DNA from: a virus
Length of the DNA stretch: 58,115 bases
IMG/VR virus record: IMGVR_UViG_3300025806_000029
Coordinates: 1 to 58,115 of that record
Direction: 5' to 3' (one strand)
Below, piece by piece: positions 6,416 through 13,514 of this stretch (position 1 is its first letter; every line of letters starts with the position of its first letter). Below the pieces are notes generated by a model. The model saw only the letters and a list, made by a program, of their open reading frames with translations, was not told the DNA's origin and searched no databases. The translations under genes and the position numbers were made by a program.

Positions 6416-6982
6416 CTAAAACGGAATCCAATTAAAATTTATGACTCGCCGGTACGGCACGTCGGTCGCGGTCCAAGATCCGTGGCGCACGAAGGCGGGG
6501 AAGGTAACCAGCCGATTAGCCACGGCGTCTACTTTTTTTCCGCCTTCAAACTCGGTAGGACCGTCGCACGTGTCTAGGTACAGAATACCGGTCACGCATA
6601 TATCTTCCCGATGAGTGTCTGTATGAAACCCGCCGAAAAAAGAAGTTTCCCCGGAGTACGTCAACAAATTTACTTTAGCGCGAACTAAAATAAAGGGGTC
6701 AATTTCTTGTAAAACCGGCGCAATAATTTTTGCAGGCTGCGGACAGTCTTCCCGCGCCCGGTCTCCTAGCTGACCCATAACATCAAACGGTATTTCTAGC
6801 GGCTCATGTTGGTATAAAACGTGAGAAAACTGGTTGTTTCGTAAGTGAATTTCTGGACCGAGTTCCGCGACGTTTGAAAGGTGAAAACCCCACGGAAATC
6901 CACCGCCCGGATGAAGGGCGCTTTTTAAATCAAAGAAAACCTCGTCATTCAAAAAGTTTTCAAAGATTTTAATCTCCGTCAT
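6416..6982 (-). CDS. Fe(II)/2-oxoglutarate-dependent oxygenase
   Basis: 188 aa, the length of a minimal 2OG oxygenase. Iron ligands are visible: H120-T-D122 in GGFHTDTH, and the distal H167 in FPAFVRHGSW, with R178/R179 in PYRRVINFNW suited to binding the 2OG carboxylate. The order strand-HxD-strand (ILYLDTCDGPTEFEGG)-H-R is canonical. Single-domain enzymes like this are frequent in marine phages and hydroxylate proteins or bases. It overlaps the next oxygenase gene by 14 nt, so two different oxygenases are translated as a coupled pair. Confidence 0.8.
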   Translation of the reverse strand: MTEIKIFENFLNDEVFFDLKSALHPGGGFPWGFHLSNVAELGPEIHLRNNQFSHVLYQHEPLEIPFDVMGQLGDRAREDCPQPAKIIAPVLQEIDPFILVRAKVNLLTYSGETSFFGGFHTDTHREDICVTGILYLDTCDGPTEFEGGKKVDAVANRLVTFPAFVRHGSWTATDVPYRRVINFNWIPF

Positions 6983-7775
6983 TTTTATCGACTATTTGCT
7001 CTTTCGTAAAAAGGGCGACGTTCCCTGCGATTGATCTGCGGTCCCGTTCCGGCTGCTGGTCAGAGTTGATTGTTTCCTTGTAAGGATAGACCATGTGGTT
7101 GAGCCAATGCGGGAATATAACGAACCGGCCCGGCTGCGGGTCCATGGTCATCACTTTCGAGGTTCTAAATTCAGCGTGTGAGGTTTGAAGCGTTGGACCG
7201 TTAACAAAGGTCAGGCAGCCGTCCAGTTGCCGAGAAGCGCTCTTCAGGTTAACTGCTTCCGAGTTACGCATATTTTCCGGCACTCGCGTCCAGTAAACAA
7301 AGCTTAAACCAGCAGCGGTGCGTTTGCCGTGATCGTGAATTGGGTTGTAGTCACCGGGCAGACTGTCAACCACCCAAGCTTCGTAGCAGTTCGCCGCGAC
7401 GTAAGGACAGTTAGGGTCTTCTTGCGAGGCGTAGAACTGCTGAACGTACTGCATAGCCATGGACTCGGCGACCCCGTAAACACCGTGAAACGGGTCGCAG
7501 TAATCTTTGTCGAGATATATCTGCTCGCCTTCGTTGATTTGACCAACCAGTTGGTCTGAGAAATCTACCTGCTCCTTTTGAAGCTTTATCTCATCGATTT
7601 CATGGTTAACTCCTTGGTTAAACCAAAAAGGTAATGTGGTCTCCAACACAAAAAAATCGATAATCGAATGTGCTTTTAAGTCGGCAGAAAAATTACCCTT
7701 GTAGTTGCGATGCGCCTGTCCGACGTCGCGCCTAACCACCTTCCGTTCGTCAGCGGATGCTTGAGCCCTATCCAT
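6969..7775 (-). CDS. Putative 2OG-Fe(II) oxygenase (2OG-FeII_Oxy_5 type)
   Basis: 268 aa. The core resembles the phage/marine-bacterial 2OG-FeII_Oxy_5 family: ETTLPFWF near residue 45, WVVDSLPGDYNPIHDHG with H147-D148-H149, a beta-strand GLSFVYWTRVP, then FPHWLNHMVYPY with distal H227, and RRSIAGNVAL (R246/R247) for 2OG. About 40 N-terminal residues before the fold are charged and unassigned. The GTG/ATG choice is clear: the ATG at 7775 has GGGAG upstream and overlaps the stop of the DUF6817 gene. Substrate unknown. The pairing with a DUF6817 protein suggests a small metabolic or modification module. Confidence 0.75.
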   Translation of the reverse strand: MDRAQASADERKVVRRDVGQAHRNYKGNFSADLKAHSIIDFFVLETTLPFWFNQGVNHEIDEIKLQKEQVDFSDQLVGQINEGEQIYLDKDYCDPFHGVYGVAESMAMQYVQQFYASQEDPNCPYVAANCYEAWVVDSLPGDYNPIHDHGKRTAAGLSFVYWTRVPENMRNSEAVNLKSASRQLDGCLTFVNGPTLQTSHAEFRTSKVMTMDPQPGRFVIFPHWLNHMVYPYKETINSDQQPERDRRSIAGNVALFTKEQIVDKNDGD

Positions 7776-8520
7776 CGTTTTGTTCTCCCATGTCTTTTTC
7801 GTAGCATTCTAAAAAAAGGTTTTTAGCCGTACCAGCGCCAGCGAAAACTGTTTCAAATTCTCGGTCCAAATCTGCGGCGTAGTTCGAAGCGAGAGACAGG
7901 ACTGCCTGAGTTGTCACTACCTTTGCAATCTCCTCCGCGGTGTCGGGCTCTTCCGGGAAATCAAGCGTAAGTGCTTCGATTAACCTCCTTGCCCAATAAG
8001 CCTGTACTGATTCGTGCAGGCTTAACTTCACATCGTCTATAAAGTTTTGAAAATACGGTCCAGACAGGTCCAAGGGGTCGTGCGGCTCGACCTTTACCTC
8101 GTCTCGAAAATCTCTCAAACGTATGACGTTGTCGAGAGGCACGGCATCGTTGTCTTCTTGGTTGGCAACATGAATCGCCATCAAGGCTCTTTGGAGTTTA
8201 AGGTCTGATATCTTTAAAATGTTTTCTTCACGCGGAAGCGGCATTGTCCCAAACCTAAAGGCTAGCTCTTCCGCTTTTTGCCCTATCAAATCCCGAACGC
8301 GGAAGCGGTCCTCTTCGTTTATAAGTGGAAAAGGGTAGCTCGTTGTGCCGTAAACGGCATGAAAGAGCCCGGCAAGCGCAATGTCGAAAGGTTGGTCATC
8401 CCTAAGCAGAATGTTGTACGTCCCCACAAGGTGGTCATACAGGGACTGTTCGCCGTGAGAATGTTCCTTACACCCCAACTCGTCTAAAAAACCAAACAGT
8501 TTTTTTTCTGTTTTCCCCAT
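7768..8520 (-). CDS. DUF6817-like (HD-like) protein
   Basis: 250 aa from the ATG at 8520 (GGAG at a good distance; an upstream GTG is less likely). The N-terminus shows HSHGEQSLYDHLVGTYNIL and AGLFHAVYGT, with H30 and H54 and surrounding pattern matching the DUF6817 family, whose His motifs recall HD-domain or inositol-oxygenase-like metal proteins. The remainder is helical. Function is not established for the family. In this genome it heads a block of three overlapping genes with two 2OG oxygenases, implying a joint role. Confidence 0.65.
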   Translation of the reverse strand: MGKTEKKLFGFLDELGCKEHSHGEQSLYDHLVGTYNILLRDDQPFDIALAGLFHAVYGTTSYPFPLINEEDRFRVRDLIGQKAEELAFRFGTMPLPREENILKISDLKLQRALMAIHVANQEDNDAVPLDNVIRLRDFRDEVKVEPHDPLDLSGPYFQNFIDDVKLSLHESVQAYWARRLIEALTLDFPEEPDTAEEIAKVVTTQAVLSLASNYAADLDREFETVFAGAGTAKNLFLECYEKDMGEQNDG

Positions 8521-8525
8521 CACAG

Positions 8526-8678
8526 TCACTCCATGTCAACAGTGTCGCTGGCCCACACCGCCTCCTCTTGAATAGGCTCGTGGTCCGCGGGCCGGTCTGC
8601 GTAGATCACGGCCATTACTTTTTTAAGCTCTCCTTCTGCATCAATAATCGTTATCGGCAGCCTCGTTTTTACAGTCAC
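8526..8678 (-). CDS. 50-aa hypothetical protein
   Basis: GTG start at 8678 with GAGGTG upstream, overlapping the previous stop as GTGA; its own TGA lies five bases before the next ATG. The protein starts with a beta-like segment (KTRLPITIIDAEG) and is acidic at the C-terminus. The two overlap or spacing constraints at both ends support a real gene. No family recognised. Confidence 0.5.
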   Translation of the reverse strand: MTVKTRLPITIIDAEGELKKVMAVIYADRPADHEPIQEEAVWASDTVDME

Positions 8679-8887
8679 TTCTTCACCTCTTTTATGTCGT
8701 CTGCGTCAGGATAATCTCGACGCACGTCTTCAATATTTTCGTACATCGATTCGTAAAGCGTCTCTTGACCCTCGCCGTAGCAACTTGGGCACAGGCTGCG
8801 TATTTCCAGCGTCTCGCTGGCTTGTCGGGCTAGCTGGCCGAAACCGTCGCACTCTCGGCAGCGAACGGTTACCTCAAACGGCGGCAT
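8675..8887 (-). CDS. DnaJ-type zinc-finger protein
   Basis: 70 aa. Two CxxCxGxG-type knuckles, CRECDGFG near residue 10 and CPSCYGEG near residue 33, are the signature of the DnaJ central zinc domain, here without a J domain. Such stand-alone modules bind unfolded protein or RNA. The start is coupled to an 18-codon frame through a TAATG junction. The C-terminus is acidic. Confidence 0.65.
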   Translation of the reverse strand: MPPFEVTVRCRECDGFGQLARQASETLEIRSLCPSCYGEGQETLYESMYENIEDVRRDYPDADDIKEVKK

Positions 8888-8943
8888 TAGCCGAAAACGA
8901 CGCGGAAAAAATTCTGAAGAAAAATAGTGATAAGCTGTTCCAT
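8887..8943 (-). CDS. 18-aa leader-like microORF
   Basis: Reads MEQLITIFLQNFFRVVFG and stops, with an AGGAGGAAG ribosome site directly before the ATG at 8943. Its stop overlaps the next start (TAATG). Hydrophobic and amphipathic. It may be a coupling leader or a membrane-active micropeptide. Too short to prove by composition. Confidence 0.35.
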   Translation of the reverse strand: MEQLITIFLQNFFRVVFG

Positions 8944-8952
8944 GTCTTCCTC

Positions 8953-10089
8953 CTATTTAAATGCGGGCCCGGTTACCCACCCCACGAGGGAGTGTCTGGT
9001 GCCCTTAGTTACGGGGGTTACTTCATGCAGCGCATAGCTTGGAAAGAAAGTGATAGCGCCTTGGTCGCGCTCTATCCGCTTAGGGTCAGGACTATCGTGT
9101 ATAAGCAAGTCGCCCCCTTCGTAGCTTTGCGGCGGGGATAATTGAACACTAAAACTTAACTTTCGATGCTCCAAAGTTTTAGGGTCAGAACTGGACCCGT
9201 CTACGTGTTTTCCGTAAAACCCGCCGTCGCCACAATAAGTGGTGAATTGAAGAGATTGAATATTACAAAGGTCGAAACAAAAAAAACTTTCGTTAGTTTC
9301 AAGGACTTCCCCGCACAACAACTCAAACAACCAATGGTTTTTTTCGTTGCTTGAATAGAGGAACTGAGTCGTTGAGGTTCGAACATTGTGGTTGACGCTT
9401 CCGTTTCCGTTTCCCACGGCGGCGTCTTGGGGCAGAGAAGCGCGGTCCTCTTGAAGACAAGAAGAGATGATTTCCTCGCATTGAGTAGCGCTTAAAACCC
9501 CTCTTTTTTGACTGATAAAAGCAGTTGAGGTAGAGGATAAAGCCCAACTAAAAGTCCTTTGTTCGGGAGGCTCTTCTTCTAAAGCCTCTTCCTCTAAAGC
9601 CTCTTCTTCTTTAAACGCAATTACGCACTCAAAATGCCAGTCTTGCGGTACAGGACTCCTTTTATACGTAAACTCGTCGTTAAAAAAAATTGCGGTGCCG
9701 GGCCGCATAAGTATTTGTCCGCCGTGTTCGGTTTCTATTATCCAGTCCGTCCAGACGCCAGAGCAGTGGCTGGCAAGACAGACTTTAAGCCAGTACAGCT
9801 TTCCCTCCTTCGAGGATCGCGGTCTCTTATCGGCGGGGTTTTCAGAACCGTACAAAAAACATTCAGTCGAAACGACCGAAAGAGCCTTCGGCTTCTCCGA
9901 AAAGAGTGTTTTTCCCAACTTTTCCGCGGCCTGCTCAGCGTACGGCAAAACTTCAGGAGCGTTCAATATTTGAGGAGATCGCATTTCCGCGTTACCACCC
10001 CCAGACACAGACAAAAGCTGGCGAACAAGGTTTCCGCGCTCATCACTTTTGATGAGTTCCTGCATTTCAATTATAATAGCCTCGGTCAT
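8953..10089 (-). CDS. Prolyl-4-hydroxylase-like 2OG-Fe(II) oxygenase, two-part protein
   Basis: 378 aa. The C-terminal half (about 190-378) is a PKHD/prolyl-4-hydroxylase fold: H295-V-D297 in YGKHVDGSS, strand RKLSFSVQLS, YEGGDLLI, distal H355 in FPSYALHEVTPV, and R365 in KGTRHSLVGWVTG. This is the YbiX/P4H signature. Residues 100-160 also look like the end of a beta-helix (GGQILMRPGTAIFFNDEF, then WHFECVIAF) but lack the HxD, so the N-terminal half may be a degenerate second oxygenase domain. The halves are joined by an acidic repeat linker (EEEALEEEALEEEPPEQ). The protein target is unknown. Confidence 0.8.
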   Translation of the reverse strand: MTEAIIIEMQELIKSDERGNLVRQLLSVSGGGNAEMRSPQILNAPEVLPYAEQAAEKLGKTLFSEKPKALSVVSTECFLYGSENPADKRPRSSKEGKLYWLKVCLASHCSGVWTDWIIETEHGGQILMRPGTAIFFNDEFTYKRSPVPQDWHFECVIAFKEEEALEEEALEEEPPEQRTFSWALSSTSTAFISQKRGVLSATQCEEIISSCLQEDRASLPQDAAVGNGNGSVNHNVRTSTTQFLYSSNEKNHWLFELLCGEVLETNESFFCFDLCNIQSLQFTTYCGDGGFYGKHVDGSSSDPKTLEHRKLSFSVQLSPPQSYEGGDLLIHDSPDPKRIERDQGAITFFPSYALHEVTPVTKGTRHSLVGWVTGPAFK

Positions 10090-10268
10090 TCGTCCGGCTT
10101 TCCGGGTTCGATGCTGACGTTTAGTACGGCCAGCTTTGCCGCCATTCGCCCGTGATCCAAGATCATTTTGCGGACCATCTTGCGCGGTAGACCGACGTTT
10201 TTTGAACGACCTTTTTGCGAGATAGCAGCAAGCTCGTGGTATTCGTCTTCACTTGTGTAGAGCTTCAT
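10086..10268 (-). CDS. Small basic regulator-like protein
   Basis: 60 aa from the ATG at 10268, which overlaps the upstream TGA (ATGA) and has AGAGG before it. The sequence SKNVGLPRKMVRKMILDHGRM recalls small phage DNA-binding proteins with a strand followed by a basic helix; possibly RHH-like. It overlaps the start of the large oxygenase gene by four bases and so is co-translated with it. Confidence 0.5.
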   Translation of the reverse strand: MKLYTSEDEYHELAAISQKGRSKNVGLPRKMVRKMILDHGRMAAKLAVLNVSIEPGKPDE

Positions 10269-10447
10269 CCTCTTTGAATCCTCTTCCAAGCAGCCCGGAG
10301 AGCCTCGGCTTTAAGAAAACTTTCAGGGTCTTTCAGCCCCCCGTGATCCTGTAGGCGCTCGGCCTCCGTGCGTACCGCCTTATCGACCCACCTCAAGGCG
10401 GTGGACCAGTCTTGGACCTCTTCCGTTGCGTTTAAGTAGTCGCTCAT
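10265..10447 (-). CDS. Small helical hypothetical protein
   Basis: 60 aa starting MSDYLNATEEVQDW, fully helical by appearance (ALRWVDKAVRTEAERLQD). First gene of the leftward oxygenase operon, behind a strong promoter; the ATG has AGGAG within the TTAACCAAGGAG leader. No family recognised. Confidence 0.6.
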   Translation of the reverse strand: MSDYLNATEEVQDWSTALRWVDKAVRTEAERLQDHGGLKDPESFLKAEALRAAWKRIQRG

Positions 10448-10474
10448 ATCAATCTCCTTGGTTAAAGATTACCC

Positions 10475-10503
10475 CTTATAAACTCCCATACAAAGACCGT
10501 CAA
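10475..10503 (-). promoter_or_regulatory. Strong sigma-70-type promoter with TATGGGA in the spacer
   Basis: Leftward TTGACG (10498-10503), exactly 17 bases, TATAAG (10475-10480). TATGGGA (10484-10490) occupies the spacer, where a bound protein would block RNA polymerase. It drives the gene starting at 10447 and probably the oxygenase block. Confidence 0.75.
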
Positions 10504-10504
10504 C

Positions 10505-10544
10505 AAAAAAAACGCCCTCGCACAGATGGGACGGTGCGAGGGCG
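10505..10544 (-). terminator. Rho-independent terminator, 11-bp stem
   Basis: CGCCCTCGCAC (10513-10523) pairs perfectly with GTGCGAGGGCG (10534-10544); eight T follow leftward. It closes the SleB/zinc-ribbon transcript. The 74 bases from 10545 to 10618 hold no gene I can support. The -35 of the next promoter starts two bases after the T run. Confidence 0.9.
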
Positions 10545-10618
10545 CTTCAACCACGGAGAGACGGTCAAGAACTACACTCCTTAACCTCGATAAAGGGTAT
10601 GCGAGAACCTCGCGTGAG

Positions 10619-10786
10619 TCAATTACTAAGTCCGCCAAAAATTTCGGAGTCTTTACACTCGGGGCAAATGAACATGCCTTTTTCAACAACCCTTATCTCT
10701 AGGCAAGTCAGGCATCTTCGACGCTCGTGTGTGCCCCTCTCTATCTGGGTATCTTTAAGTCTTTTTTGTTTTTCGGCTGAGACCAT
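10619..10786 (-). CDS. Zinc-ribbon miniprotein
   Basis: 55 aa from the ATG at 10786 (MVSAEKQKRLKDTQ), within the end of the SleB gene; an alternative TTG at 10840 would add 18 residues. CLTC and CPEC, 18 residues apart, form a rubredoxin-like zinc knuckle pair. No clear ribosome site, so the start is uncertain. It is the last gene before the 11-bp-stem terminator. Confidence 0.55.
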   Translation of the reverse strand: MVSAEKQKRLKDTQIERGTHERRRCLTCLEIRVVEKGMFICPECKDSEIFGGLSN

Positions 10787-11190
10787 TTGTAAAACACGTG
10801 CTGGTTTATTTGAACTACGCGGGATTTTGTTGACGCCCAACTAGGTAGCACATAGTCGGCATGATAGAAAGTTGAACCCTCGGTAGGGTCCATAATCGTA
10901 CGGGACAAAACCAGTTCCGCGATCCGTGTGGCGCGAAGCTTGGCCGCCCTGTCGCGCATAATGTCGCTCTTGCCGTCGCAGTAAAAGGAGAACTGGCATT
11001 TGTGGCGAACGGGCGCACCTGACCGGTAAAGCGGTCCTTGCTTAACTACGCTACAAACGTCGTTCGGGAAACGTCGGTCTTCGACACGGTTCATAATGAC
11101 CGCCGCGACGGCCACTTGGCCGACGGTAGGTTCTCCCCGTGCCTCGAAATACACCGCGGTAGCAAGGCACAACAAGGCCGCGGAAAGCAT
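10741..11190 (-). CDS. SleB-type cell wall hydrolase (endolysin candidate)
   Basis: 149 aa. Matches the SleB/Hydrolase_2 family: AVYFEARGEPTVGQVAVA with the catalytic Glu at 16, VIMNRV, VCSVVKQ, CQFSFYCDG, and the C-terminal TFYHADYVLPSWA. These enzymes are lytic transglycosylase-like and cut the glycan strands of peptidoglycan. The first 12 residues (MLSAALLCLATA) are hydrophobic and could be a short signal or signal-arrest segment, although the fold begins at once. It lies in the early block, far from the holin and the M15 peptidase. The start overlaps the upstream stop as TAATG. Confidence 0.85.
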   Translation of the reverse strand: MLSAALLCLATAVYFEARGEPTVGQVAVAAVIMNRVEDRRFPNDVCSVVKQGPLYRSGAPVRHKCQFSFYCDGKSDIMRDRAAKLRATRIAELVLSRTIMDPTEGSTFYHADYVLPSWASTKSRVVQINQHVFYKWSQPKNKKDLKIPR

Positions 11191-11324
11191 TACCTGCCTT
11201 GCCCGCGATACTTTTTAAAGTTCCGCTTCTTGTGCTTGTTCTTGGGCCGTGAAAGATGGCTAGCGCCTATGGCCGTCCGTTTCTTAATCGGCTTATCGCG
11301 AAAATCTGCTACGACCTTAGCCAT
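11190..11324 (-). CDS. 44-aa very basic miniprotein
   Basis: Starts MAKVVADFRDKPIKKR and ends KKRNFKKYRGQGR; about 40% Lys/Arg. Overlaps both neighbours: the RHH stop by 8 nt and the SleB start as TAATG. Similar FRDKP-containing basic peptides occur in other marine phages. Nucleic-acid binding is likely from charge alone. Confidence 0.55.
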   Translation of the reverse strand: MAKVVADFRDKPIKKRTAIGASHLSRPKNKHKKRNFKKYRGQGR

Positions 11325-11496
11325 CCAAAATCACCCGTGAAGCTTCCATCGGGTAGCTTTTCCGAAAGGCTTCGGATTCGGCAATGTGTATCTGAAGCTG
11401 ACCGCTGATACTGCGGCCCTCTTTTTGAGATCGCTGCTTTACGTCTTGGTAAGTTTGGATCGGCACAAGAATGCTTTTCCACTTAGTCGTGTCCAT
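11317..11496 (-). CDS. Ribbon-helix-helix protein (Arc-like)
   Basis: 59 aa. WKSILVPIQTYQDVKQRS then EGRSISGQLQIHI follows the strand-helix-turn-helix plan of Arc/CopG repressors, with the polar strand residues that read DNA. AGGAG precedes the ATG. It heads a short operon (RHH, basic peptide, SleB, zinc ribbon) with its own promoter and terminator. It may repress its own promoter or the TATGGGA-type sites. Confidence 0.6.
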   Translation of the reverse strand: MDTTKWKSILVPIQTYQDVKQRSQKEGRSISGQLQIHIAESEAFRKSYPMEASRVILDG

Positions 11497-11523
11497 GTCT
11501 AAGCTCCTTTTGAACTGTACGGG

Positions 11524-11552
11524 AACATATAAGAGTTCCTGCGGTTATGCAA
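11524..11552 (-). promoter_or_regulatory. Promoter of the RHH-SleB operon
   Basis: Leftward TTGCAT (11547-11552), 17 bases, TATGTT (11524-11529). GGAAC and GTTCC flank the -10 as an inverted repeat, and TACGGGAACATATAAG in plus reading resembles the TATGGGA element. It starts directly after the PolA terminator. Confidence 0.55.
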
Positions 11553-11590
11553 CAAAAAACCCCGCCGGAGAGGTCAATAACCGGCGGGGT
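11553..11590 (-). terminator. Rho-independent terminator after DNA polymerase
   Basis: CCCCGCCGG (11560-11568) pairs with CCGGCGGGG (11581-11589), with T6 leftward. It ends the replication operon. The loop contains TTGACC. Confidence 0.85.
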
Positions 11591-11621
11591 AAGTTTGCGG
11601 AGGTAACAAGCGGAGAAGGGA

Positions 11622-13514
11622 TCACTCCGCTTCGCCCCAGCTAGCGCCAATCTCAATGTCGCATCGACTGGGGACGTCCAAGTCTATCGCATTTGTCATT
11701 AGGTTTGCAATAGATTGTGCCTCTTCCTTTCCTGTAACAGAAACCGCTAGCTCATCGTGAATCTGAATAAGCGGAATCTTTCCGGTCCGGTACACGTCCA
11801 CCATGGCCTGCTTCGTCATGTCCGCCGCGGACGCCTGAATAAGCCGGTTGAGCGCCTTGTAGGTGTAGGCTCGCTTCAGCCGAGTGGTTTGACCGTACTG
11901 GCGCACCGCCTCGTGATACGGCAGTGCCTTGTTCATCTCAAACGAGTCGGGCTCCCACAGGTCAAAGCGACACTTACGACCCTTTAAGGAGCGGATAGCA
12001 CCAAAACTCCCCTTGTCGTTAAGGCGGTCTGTCACGCCTCTCATCAGCATTTTCACAAAGGGGACGCGTTGGTGATATTGGTTTATAAGCTCCTTCGCCT
12101 CTTCTAGCGGGATGTCTAACTGGTCTGCCATCTTCTTAGCACCCATGCCGTACATCATGCCGAGGTTGATCGTTTTCGCCTGCTTACGACTGATCTGAGC
12201 CATATCGGCGACCATAGTGTGAAAGTCCATTGTCGGGTCGTTGCGATAGCCGTCCACGAACTCTTCGACGCCGCGCAGGGGAAGACTGCGGCTTTTACCA
12301 AACACTGAGGCATAGTGGACCAAGATCCGTGGTTCCTGTTGCGAGAAATCAATTGAGGCCCACTTTTCGCCCTCTTCCGGCAAAAACAGACTACGGATCA
12401 TCGGCCCTAGTTCAGGGTCTCGCGCAGGGATTTGCTGAAGGTTTGGGTTATTCATCGATATGCGACCCGAGACCGTGCCTCCGTCGTCGGACCGAATCTG
12501 GTTTATGTGACCGTGGATGCGACCATCGTCTCCGACGTGCTTCATAATGCTGCTGATAAACGTACCCTGAATCTTGTTCAAGGCCCGTGCATCGACAACC
12601 ATCTTAGCCAGAGGGTGTTCGTGTGCGGTTAAAAACGCTTTCGTAAAGCTGGGAGCGCCGGTCGCCGTCCTTGGATACGACACCGAAAGTTTATCAAAGG
12701 CGTCCGCCAGACTTTTGGCTGCCCAAATTTCAACGTGATTTCCAACCAGTTTTTTAATTTCCCTGACGACGTTCTTTTCCCGACGGATCAGGGCGTCTCT
12801 CGTTTTTGCCGCAGCATCCAAGTCCACCCGCACTCCTCGCGAGGTCATGTCTACTAAGCAAGGGAGAAGGGCTAGTTCCAGATCAACAATTTCTTGCAGC
12901 CCCTCCTGCCCTACCTTTACCTTGAAAAAGTTCCAGAGTTCCAAGGTCAATTCAGCGTCCGTCTGGGCATAGGGCCCGACGTGCATGGCGGGGAGCTTCC
13001 ACATCTCAGCCTTCGGGTCTAGCCCAAACTCTCTCGCCGCAGCGATAAGGTCTTTCTCCGACTTAACCTTATCCAGATAGTCATAGGCGACAGAGTTAAG
13101 CGAGAACGAACGACGGTTCTCGTCAAGCAGGCTAGCGACCACCATCGTGTCGATGATGCGACCGTTGACCTCAATACCGTGCGCCCGGAGCCAGCCCACG
13201 TCGTATTGGGCGTTATGAAAAACCTTGTCTGCATTGGTGGCGCAGACTTTCTTCATCCAGTTCTCAACCAGCCGACGGTCTAGATTACCTCCTCCGGTGT
13301 GGCCTATAGGGTAGTAAGCGCACCAACCGTCTACCGCGACCGCGTATCCGACGACCTCGCCGTTGTTAACGGGCCAGCCGGGGCCGCGTTTCATAAGGTC
13401 CGGGTCACGTGTTTCAAGATCGATTGCGATTTGCTTAGCGCCCGACAAGTCCGGAAACTCCGACGGTGGAACCCACTCGCTATCCGGCGCAAACATAGCC
13501 ATCTGTAAACTCAT
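11622..13514 (-). CDS. polA: Family A DNA polymerase with 3'-5' exonuclease
   Basis: 630 aa. N-terminal DnaQ-type proofreading domain: D32-x-E34 (exo I), FHNAQYD around 99-105 (exo II) and YAQTDAE around 182-188 (exo III). Polymerase motif A is SIDFSQQEPR (D389), motif B RKQAKTINLGMMYG (R443, K447) and motif C IHDE (586-588). There is no 5'-3' exonuclease domain, as in T7 and other phage replicases. The residue equal to E. coli Phe762 is Leu451, a variant that viral ecologists associate with slower or temperate replication. It is the last gene of the leftward replication operon, before a strong terminator, and overlaps the upstream 77-aa gene by four bases. Confidence 0.97.
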   Translation of the reverse strand: MSLQMAMFAPDSEWVPPSEFPDLSGAKQIAIDLETRDPDLMKRGPGWPVNNGEVVGYAVAVDGWCAYYPIGHTGGGNLDRRLVENWMKKVCATNADKVFHNAQYDVGWLRAHGIEVNGRIIDTMVVASLLDENRRSFSLNSVAYDYLDKVKSEKDLIAAAREFGLDPKAEMWKLPAMHVGPYAQTDAELTLELWNFFKVKVGQEGLQEIVDLELALLPCLVDMTSRGVRVDLDAAAKTRDALIRREKNVVREIKKLVGNHVEIWAAKSLADAFDKLSVSYPRTATGAPSFTKAFLTAHEHPLAKMVVDARALNKIQGTFISSIMKHVGDDGRIHGHINQIRSDDGGTVSGRISMNNPNLQQIPARDPELGPMIRSLFLPEEGEKWASIDFSQQEPRILVHYASVFGKSRSLPLRGVEEFVDGYRNDPTMDFHTMVADMAQISRKQAKTINLGMMYGMGAKKMADQLDIPLEEAKELINQYHQRVPFVKMLMRGVTDRLNDKGSFGAIRSLKGRKCRFDLWEPDSFEMNKALPYHEAVRQYGQTTRLKRAYTYKALNRLIQASAADMTKQAMVDVYRTGKIPLIQIHDELAVSVTGKEEAQSIANLMTNAIDLDVPSRCDIEIGASWGEAE

